From positions 1-64,000 of the forward strand of contig NZ_BNBY01000021.1 of the NCBI RefSeq assembly GCF_014656195.1: DNA of 64,000 bases, read 5' to 3'. The stretch's first letter is position 1, and every line of letters begins with the position of its first letter. Under the pieces are notes generated by a model. That model was not told the DNA's origin, did no database searches, and saw only the letters and a list, made by a program, of their open reading frames with translations. This document shows, piece after piece, positions 59,501 through 64,000 of the stretch. Both the position numbers and the translations under genes were made by a program. Origin of the DNA: Kitasatospora xanthocidica. Its GTDB lineage: Bacteria; Actinomycetota; Actinomycetes; Streptomycetales; Streptomycetaceae.

Positions 59501-59719
59501 GCGCCACCGCCAGGCGTACGTCCGCACCGTCGTCATCGCGGTGCCCGGCGGCTCCTCGCCCCACAGGGCGTCGATCAGGTCCGTGGCACTCGCACCGTGC
59601 CCCGGACGTAGCAGCAGCACCGCCAGCATGGCCTGCTGCTGCGGACTTCCGACCTTCAGTACGGCGGTGCCGCGTTGTGCCCGCATCAGTCCCAGCACCG
59701 AGAACCGGAAATCACCCAT
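56582..59719 (-). CDS. AfsR-type SARP regulator (wHTH-BTAD-NB-ARC-TPR)
   Basis: 1045 aa. Residues 1-90 are an OmpR-like winged helix (SPQQQAMLAVLLLRP, YAWRWRKIL, VGDGYRLVLP). About 97-245 is the bacterial activator domain (GRFSRCIPELTSLTTEHPLH). A Pro/Ala-rich linker follows. An NB-ARC ATPase has P-loop GMGGVGKTALALH near 336. The C-terminus is TPR-like helices. Proteins of this size act as global or pathway activators of antibiotic genes. ATG 59719 (MGDFRFSVLG) gives the normal SARP start; an upstream in-frame ATG at 59740 is less likely. Paired 11-bp repeats in its surroundings are its likely sites. Confidence 0.9.
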   Translation of the reverse strand: MGDFRFSVLGLMRAQRGTAVLKVGSPQQQAMLAVLLLRPGHGASATDLIDALWGEEPPGTAMTTVRTYAWRWRKILHGEEPDAPTVLTSVGDGYRLVLPKHAVDAAQAEELAAQAERTAAAGQPQQARDLLNQALDLWQGEPLAGIPGPFAQRQRQRLEELRLTLLEERIALDLALGRFSRCIPELTSLTTEHPLHERAYGLLMRALYQAGRQADALAVYRSVRQLFLAELGVEPGAELDQLHRRILEGDPALAAPVPAAPAVVAAPAAAPAGPAEPAAAVPALPEPPVEPAVALAPRPAQLPPDAADFTGRTVLVERLGEALGSSGQQALVIATVVGMGGVGKTALALHVAHRVRETYPDGQLYVDLRGADPTPADPEAVLSGFLLALGVPADAVPDGLDARSALFRSVVDGRRLLLLLDNVHDTAQIRPLLPGATGCAVLTTSRTRLSGLPATVHTDLDVFEPGEALELLGRTIGAERLAAEAEAARDLLQVCGHLPLAVRIVAARLAARPSWTVQTLGRRLAVERRRIDELRIGDLAVEAAFELSYRQLTPAQARAFRLAASVDGPDIGLAAAAALLDLDEYDAEDLLEALVDVAMMESPFPGRYRYHDLLRAFARRRPDGPGAAVEARDRLLDHLLATACTAFQHAVPGDPAAGALGPARSAGVELTGADGARAWAEAESTGAIALAAQVAAWTMAEAPAAAAAAAAGDSPASPDGQDAPPDPLRAAIDLLIALTPFTLAPPGRQLAATAESLAAAATHRADHRAAGRAHFLRGNVALAATRLEEAEAAARLAVAASRSAGDTVILRQALNDLGLVCQFLSRYDEAVELYDEALLLARRLGHRSGELVTTVNAALARVRSGRAAEAVAICHAALADLRTRNDDPGRAYTLYVLGLALHGLERHEEAVTWFGECLAVATAAGLQARAAHARYRLADSLRSLGRTEEALEHAGQALALCEELGAERDHAQALVVLGRTLADLGREAEAWDRWREAHAIFVRLGLPDAQEVAGLLARGRDGVPSARDGRSAGREAAGVPVTGRR

Positions 59720-59842
59720 TAGTACCGCACCTGCCCGCATTCGTGTGCTCGCCCCCGCCCGCGCACGTGCTTCCCCCCGATTGATGAGCCCCTATCAACC
59801 CACGCCACCCCTCCGGCTGTCGAGAGATCGTCGAGCCGGTGG

Positions 59843-59873
59843 TGATCGGGTGTTGATCGGCCGTCACCACAAT
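59843..59873 (+). promoter_or_regulatory. SARP-type direct repeat with -10 element
   Basis: TGATCG at 59843 and again at 59854 (11-bp period). Eight bp later CACAAT (59868-59873) serves as -10. It points rightward to the gene at 59985 and lies in the 265-bp divergent gap next to the AfsR-like gene. This is the best-formed of the three sites in the window. Confidence 0.55.
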
Positions 59874-59984
59874 CATGGGTGTGGCTCCCCTGCCGTCGGC
59901 CCGGCACCAACCGCCGGGCCCGCCACACCCTCGGTCGCCGGACCGCACCCCGGCGGCCACCACAGCTCTCGGAGGCGGACGCCC

Positions 59985-61055
59985 GTGAACACCGACCTGC
60001 TCCACCGGTTGCTCGACCTCGGCCCGGACGCCGGACCGGTCGAACTGCTCCAACGCGCCCGCGGCCTCCGCGACCTGCCCTACCTGGTGCTCGCCGCGCT
60101 CGCCCGGGAGGACGTCCGGATGGGCGAGCACGCCCGGGCCGAACTGCGGCGCGCCCGGGACCGCTCCGACTGCTACGCCCGCCTCGCCGGCGAGCTCGCC
60201 GACGCCACCGGCGTCCGCCCGATCCGCGACCTCCCGCTGGCCGGCTACTACCCGGCCGACCTGCCCCGGCCGCTGGGCGAACTCACCCTCGTCAGCCCCA
60301 CCGAGGCCGCGCTCTGGCAGGCCGTCAACCGGCTGGTCACCGACCACCCGGTGGAGTCCGTCGAGGTCGCCCTGCTCGGCGACCGCCCCCGGCACACCAC
60401 CGTCACCCTGCGCTGGCCGGCCGAGGACCCGCTGCTCGACCCCTGGTACCAGGTGCGGCTCGGCACCGCCGCGCTCACCGGCGATCCGGAGACCGTCCCG
60501 GTCCGCCCCTACCTGGCCGCCGACGACCACGTCGAGTGCCTGATCGCCCTCGCCGAGGAGGGCCTCGGCCGCCCCTTCCACCCCGGCGACGTGCTCGACG
60601 TGTCCCAACTGGCCGGGCAGCCCTTCGAACCCGTCGAGACCGCCGCCGTGGTCGCCGCCTACCGGCTCGCCCCGGAGACCGTCGCCCTGCTCGACCTCGC
60701 CGCCGCGCACGTGCCGCTCGGCCCGCTGGCGGGCGTGCGCACCGTACTGGAGGCCGAGGTCGGCCCCGAGCTGCGGCGCCGCACCACCACCCGCCCGCTC
60801 CGGCCGCGCCACGGCACCCTGCTGCGCCGCACCGTCACCCGGCACGAGTGGGACGAGGCCGTCCTGCTCCCGTCCGGCGCCGCCACCCTGCTGCTCACCC
60901 CGGTGGCCGACTACCTGCTCGGCCCGGCGGGCGCCCGGCCCACCGTCTCCGAGCGGGCCGCCGCCCACGCCGCCCTGCGGGCCTGGGACGCGCTGGCGCC
61001 CGGCGTCGCGGCCCCGGCCTCCTGCACCGGCCTGTCGGAGCCGCGCCACCGGTGA
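59985..61055 (+). CDS. Protein of unknown function, possible SARP target
   Basis: 356 aa, soluble, with no family I recognise. It begins MNTDLLHRLLDLGPDAGPVE with GGAGG upstream of GTG 59985. No signal peptide, membrane helix or metal motif is evident. Composition and codon use are normal for the window, and it is long and GC3-rich, so it should be real. It is divergent from the AfsR-like regulator and has a SARP-type repeat plus -10 in front, so it may belong to that regulon. Confidence 0.65.
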   Translation: MNTDLLHRLLDLGPDAGPVELLQRARGLRDLPYLVLAALAREDVRMGEHARAELRRARDRSDCYARLAGELADATGVRPIRDLPLAGYYPADLPRPLGELTLVSPTEAALWQAVNRLVTDHPVESVEVALLGDRPRHTTVTLRWPAEDPLLDPWYQVRLGTAALTGDPETVPVRPYLAADDHVECLIALAEEGLGRPFHPGDVLDVSQLAGQPFEPVETAAVVAAYRLAPETVALLDLAAAHVPLGPLAGVRTVLEAEVGPELRRRTTTRPLRPRHGTLLRRTVTRHEWDEAVLLPSGAATLLLTPVADYLLGPAGARPTVSERAAAHAALRAWDALAPGVAAPASCTGLSEPRHR

Positions 61056-61230
61056 CCGCCGCCGCCGGTGAACCGTCGGAACCCGGTGAGGGGGGCCGCG
61101 CTGAACGGATGCCGTGCGCCCCGGGGTTCAGTTCCGGACCGGGGCGGGTCGAACCCCGGTGGGCGCGCCGTCCGTGCTACCGACTGAGGCCGGCGGCAGC
61201 CGGCACGAGGACGGACGCGGGAGGACGACG

Positions 61231-61785
61231 ATGGCCTGGTACCAGGGGCGGAGCCGGATCACGGTGACGGCGGTCGAGGGGCAGTGGCCGCAGCGGGCGG
61301 TGGTCACGGTCCGGGGCGGCGCGCGGATGGAGCTGCCGGGGGAGGTCGGCGCGGTGCGGGTCGTCGAGGGGGAGAGCTGGCAGCTCGACCTGGAGCACCG
61401 CCACCAGGGCGAGTGGTGCCCGAACATCCGTGCGGTGCAGGGGCGTTGGCAGGAGATCGGGGGCGTCTCCACCCAGGTCGTGCACAGCCGCAACCGCGAC
61501 CAGGCCGGTGACCGGCAGGACCGCAACCTGGTGCTGCGGATCGAGCGGCTCGCGCCGGCCGGTACGGACGTCCCGGCGGTGACCGCCGCCGCCCGCCGGA
61601 CCACCGTCGCGCGGCACTCGCCGGGGGCCCCGGCCGGGCAGGCCGCGCCGCGCACCTCGGCCGGACCGGCGAACGGCCCGGCGAACGGCCCGGCCGTCCC
61701 GGGCGTACGGACCTCCGGCTCGGGCGGTGCGGAGCAGTACGGGGCCCGGCCGACCACCTCGACCGGCAGCTCCTGGAACGGCTGA
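61231..61785 (+). CDS. Hypothetical beta-rich protein with disordered tail
   Basis: 184 aa from ATG 61231 (GGGAGGA upstream). Residues 1-115 alternate hydrophobic and polar residues as in a beta-sandwich (ITVTAVEGQWPQRAVVTVRG, then LVLRIERLAP). The C-terminal 60 residues are Ala/Pro/Gly-rich and probably unstructured. There is no signal peptide, and no family is recognised. It stands alone between the unknown gene and the chitinase. Confidence 0.6.
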   Translation: MAWYQGRSRITVTAVEGQWPQRAVVTVRGGARMELPGEVGAVRVVEGESWQLDLEHRHQGEWCPNIRAVQGRWQEIGGVSTQVVHSRNRDQAGDRQDRNLVLRIERLAPAGTDVPAVTAAARRTTVARHSPGAPAGQAAPRTSAGPANGPANGPAVPGVRTSGSGGAEQYGARPTTSTGSSWNG

Positions 61786-61815
61786 CCGGGCCCGGGCCCG
61801 GTGCGGGATGGCACC

Positions 61816-61834
61816 GTTGGGAAACTTTCCTAAC
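61816..61834. promoter_or_regulatory. 19-bp palindromic operator upstream of chitinase
   Basis: GTTGGGAAACTTTCCTAAC is an almost perfect palindrome (arms GTTNGGAAA and TTTCCNAAC around a central C). It ends 8 bp before the -35 box. Similar GGAAA-N-TTTCC sites are common before secreted polysaccharide-degrading genes in actinomycetes. Its binding protein is not identifiable here. Confidence 0.6.
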
Positions 61835-61842
61835 CAAAGTCA

Positions 61843-61872
61843 TTGACCCCCGGGCCCCGGTGCCCCGATTCT
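61843..61872 (+). promoter_or_regulatory. Chitinase promoter
   Basis: TTGACC (61843-61848) and GATTCT (61867-61872) are separated by 18 bp and lie about 60 bp before the start codon. The palindrome just upstream fits a controlled housekeeping-type promoter. Confidence 0.5.
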
Positions 61873-61931
61873 GTGAGACACCTCCCTGACCTGCCGTCAC
61901 CGCTCCACTGGATCGACGAAAGTGAGTTGGC

Positions 61932-62939
61932 ATGCGCAAGACCATCGGAGTCCGTCTCACCGCCCCGCTGCTCGCCGCCGCCCTCGGGCCGGCCGCCCTC
62001 CTGCTGGCCCCCGTGACCTCCGCGGCCGCCACCCCCGCCGCCGTCGCGGCCGTGCCCGGCATGGCCGCCGCGCCGTACGAGTACCTCGGCTGGGGCAGCC
62101 CGCAGAAGCCGACCGATGTGATGAAGGCAACCGGGGTCAAGTGGTTCACCCTGGCCTTCGTGCTCTCCGACGGCGGGTGCACCCCGAAGTGGGACGGCAC
62201 CCGGGCGCTCACCGGGGGCTCCGACCAGGCCGCCGTCGACTCGATCCGGGCGGCCGGCGGTGACGTGGTGATCTCGGTCGGCGGCTGGAGCGGCAACAAG
62301 CTCGGCGAGAAGTGCTCCAGTGCGAGCGCCCTGGCCGGCGCCTACCAGAAGGTGATCGACGCCTACCGGCTGAAGGCGCTCGACATCGACATCGAGGACA
62401 CCGAGTTCGGCAACGCGACGGTCCGTCAGCGGGTGGTCGACGCGCTGAAGATCGTCAAGACCAAGAACCCCGGCATCGTCACCTACGTCACCCTGGGCAC
62501 CACGCCCAGCGGCCCGGACGCCAACGGCAAGGACCTGATCAAGCGGGGCGCGGCCGCCGGCCTGGCCAACGACGGCTGGGTGATCATGCCCTTCGACTTC
62601 GGCGGCCACAGCGGCAGCATGGGCCAGGCGACGGTCAGCGCGCTGGAGGGGCTGAAGGCCGCGGTCAAGAGCGCGTACGGCTACGGCGACGACGCGGCGT
62701 ACCGGCACATCGGCGTCTCCTCGATGAACGGGAAGACCGACGAGGCGGGGGAGACCGTCAGCACCGGCGACTTCCGCACCATCCTCGGGTACGCCCAGCA
62801 GCACCACCTCGCCCGCTTCGCCTTCTGGGCCGTCAACCGGGACCGCGCCTGCGGCTCCGGCACGGACGCCGACGCCTGCAGCGGCGTCGCGCAGTCCCCG
62901 TACGAGTTCACCAAGATCGTGGCCCAGTACCGGGGCTGA
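61932..62939 (+). CDS. Secreted GH18 chitinase
   Basis: 335 aa. A Sec signal peptide (RKTIGVRLTAPLLAAALG through an Ala-rich cleavage area near 33) is followed by one GH18 barrel. SVGGWSG (115-121) is the substrate-side strand. LDIDIED carries the DxDxE catalytic signature with Glu155 as acid/base. It should hydrolyse chitin or chito-oligosaccharides outside the cell. No chitin-binding module is attached. The ATG at 61932 follows a clear promoter and operator, and a strong hairpin ends the gene. It stands alone, outside the peptide cluster. Confidence 0.9.
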   Translation: MRKTIGVRLTAPLLAAALGPAALLLAPVTSAAATPAAVAAVPGMAAAPYEYLGWGSPQKPTDVMKATGVKWFTLAFVLSDGGCTPKWDGTRALTGGSDQAAVDSIRAAGGDVVISVGGWSGNKLGEKCSSASALAGAYQKVIDAYRLKALDIDIEDTEFGNATVRQRVVDALKIVKTKNPGIVTYVTLGTTPSGPDANGKDLIKRGAAAGLANDGWVIMPFDFGGHSGSMGQATVSALEGLKAAVKSAYGYGDDAAYRHIGVSSMNGKTDEAGETVSTGDFRTILGYAQQHHLARFAFWAVNRDRACGSGTDADACSGVAQSPYEFTKIVAQYRG

Positions 62940-62966
62940 GCCCGCCGGGACGGGCTTCCCCGGCCC

Positions 62967-63011
62967 GAACGCCGAGGCCCCGCACAACGGGTGTGCGGGG
63001 CCTCGGCGTTC
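62967..63011. terminator. Bidirectional terminator, 20-bp perfect stem
   Basis: Arms 62967-62986 and 62992-63011 pair perfectly around a 5-nt loop. It lies between the convergent chitinase and formyltransferase-like genes, ending both transcripts. Confidence 0.9.
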
Positions 63012-63041
63012 AGTCGACGGCGTCCGGACGACCGGCGGGGA

Positions 63042-63737
63042 TCACCGCTCGTGGAGCGCCCGCGGGTCGCCGTCGACCGGGGTGGTCCCGGGCAGGGCGA
63101 TGAGTTCGGGCTTGAACAGCGGCGGTGCGCTCATCGACGGCTCCCAGGTCGCCAGCCGCTCGTCCTGGGGTACCTCGATCCGGCGGTCCGCGGCGAGGTC
63201 GGTGACCACCTTCAGCAGCAGCCGCACGCCGAGCGGCGCCAGGTGGTCCCGCCACAGGCTCTGCGCGGTCGAGCCCGGGGGCACGATCAGGTGCTCCTGG
63301 GCGGCGAGCGGGCCGGCGTCGGTGCGCTCGGTGAGGTGGTAGACGCTTCCGCCGGTCACCTTGTCGCCGTCGCGGACGGTCCACCGGATCGCGTCCCGGC
63401 CGCGGTGCAGGGGCAGCAGGCTGGGGTGGTAGCCGATGGTGGCGACGGCGGCCCGGGCGCGGGTCTGGCGGCCCAGGAAGGCGTGGGAGTGCGCGGCGAC
63501 GATGACGTCCACCCCGTCGGGGACGTGCCGCGCGCGCAGTTCGGCCGAGTCCGTCCACGGGATGTCCCGGGGGTACGCCCAGGCGCGCAGGCGGTCCCAG
63601 GACATCGCGTCGCCCTCGTCGGTGCGCCCCTTGCGCAGCCGGGGAGCGGCCGCGCCGACGATCTTGTGACCTTCGTCCAGCAGGGCTTCGGCGACCTGCA
63701 CCGCGAACGCCCCCTGTCCCGACAGGTAGATGTTCAT
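63042..63737 (-). CDS. Formyltransferase-like protein
   Basis: A 231-aa protein matching the N-terminal Rossmann domain of 10-formyl-tetrahydrofolate formyltransferases (Fmt/GART type). GYHPSLLPLHRGRDA, GGSVYHLTERTDAGP and the opening MNIYLSGQGAFAV are visible. The C-terminal domain of Fmt (about 100 residues) is absent. The catalytic Asn of the N-x-H triad is Gly here, while the His and later Asp remain, so activity may be altered. Its ATG overlaps the stop of the upstream P450 gene (ATGA). With that P450 it probably belongs to a tailoring set continuing beyond the window. Confidence 0.75.
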   Translation of the reverse strand: MNIYLSGQGAFAVQVAEALLDEGHKIVGAAAPRLRKGRTDEGDAMSWDRLRAWAYPRDIPWTDSAELRARHVPDGVDVIVAAHSHAFLGRQTRARAAVATIGYHPSLLPLHRGRDAIRWTVRDGDKVTGGSVYHLTERTDAGPLAAQEHLIVPPGSTAQSLWRDHLAPLGVRLLLKVVTDLAADRRIEVPQDERLATWEPSMSAPPLFKPELIALPGTTPVDGDPRALHER

Positions 63738-64000
63738 CCGCGATCGGCCTCCTTCGGACCGCAGGGGTCGGGTTCGAACCGCAGCGGCATGGTGGCGAAC
63801 CCGGTCAGGAAGTTGGACCGGATCCGTCGTGCCGGGCCGGTCCGCTCGAAGCCGGTGGTGAAGTCCCGCAGGGCCTTGAGCAGTTCGGCGATCTCCACCT
63901 TGGCCAGGTACGAGCCGACGCAGAAGTGCGGGCCGTAGCCGAAGGCCAGGTGCTTGTTGGGGGTGCGGCCGAGGTCGAACTCCCCGGGCCGGGCGAAGAC
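63734..64000 (-). CDS. Cytochrome P450, C-terminal part (gene runs off the window)
   Basis: The last 88 codons of a P450. The heme loop AFGYGPHFCVGSYLAK gives the axial Cys, preceded by EFDLGRTPNKHL and followed by the usual terminal sheet (FATMPLRFEPD). The rest of the gene lies beyond position 64000. Its stop overlaps the formyltransferase-like start, so the two are co-translated. Substrate unknown. Confidence 0.88.
   Translation of the reverse strand, partial: VFARPGEFDLGRTPNKHLAFGYGPHFCVGSYLAKVEIAELLKALRDFTTGFERTGPARRIRSNFLTGFATMPLRFEPDPCGPKEADRG

Noticed and set aside
1..64000. tRNA, rRNA, CRISPR array, insertion sequence or phage attachment site
   Set aside because: I looked on both strands and saw no cloverleaf, array of spaced repeats, transposase-like frame or duplicated att core. 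Short RNAs without conserved cores could have been missed by eye.

Overview
The window is very high-GC DNA with GTG/TTG starts, 4-bp stop/start overlaps and SARP, TetR and LuxR regulators. It reads as a chromosomal segment of a streptomycete-type actinomycete (Streptomyces/Kitasatospora group). I see no tRNA, rRNA, CRISPR array or transposase.

Left part (1-21.8 kb). A TetR gene precedes two agmatine deiminase paralogues, one of them a predicted Tat-exported lipoprotein. An acyl-CoA dehydrogenase, an internally deleted cation/proton antiporter and an aldo/keto reductase follow. At 6.9-12.1 kb a tightly packed minus-strand operon encodes a CHAT-type (caspase-like) protein, a metallo-beta-lactamase-fold hydrolase and a membrane-spanning patatin-like lipase. 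This resembles conflict or cell-suicide systems and is my best candidate for an undescribed system. Next come an epoxide hydrolase/TetR pair with twin operators, two divergent LuxR-type regulators, an orphan LanC-like protein, and a SAM-I riboswitch leading into a short leader ORF and an NdgR-type IclR regulator. A ThrE-type exporter and an XRE-STAND regulator close this part.

Central part (22-56 kb): a nonribosomal peptide cluster on the plus strand. A B12-dependent glutamate mutase (two subunits), a stand-alone class II aaRS-like enzyme related to asparagine synthetase, and a GltB-like FMN enzyme precede the NRPS genes. The NRPS polypeptides are A-T-C-A-T, C-A-T-C, A-T and (C-A-T)x4-TE. They total eight adenylation domains with no epimerase. 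A type II thioesterase, a P450, an MbtH protein and a TauD/SyrP-like oxygenase sit among them; an MFS exporter and a DDAH-type hydrolase follow. My inference is that the mutase makes 3-methylaspartate, the aaRS-like enzyme may amidate it, and the A-T/TEII/P450 set hydroxylates a carrier-bound amino acid. The product would be a peptide of seven or eight residues.

Right part (56-64 kb). A small membrane peptide gene and an AfsR-type SARP regulator are flanked by paired TGATCG-type half-sites with 11-bp periodicity, the spacing SARPs use. Two genes of unknown function, a secreted GH18 chitinase with a strong palindromic operator and a promoter, a 20-bp-stem bidirectional terminator, a formyltransferase-like gene and the 3' end of a P450 gene finish the window.
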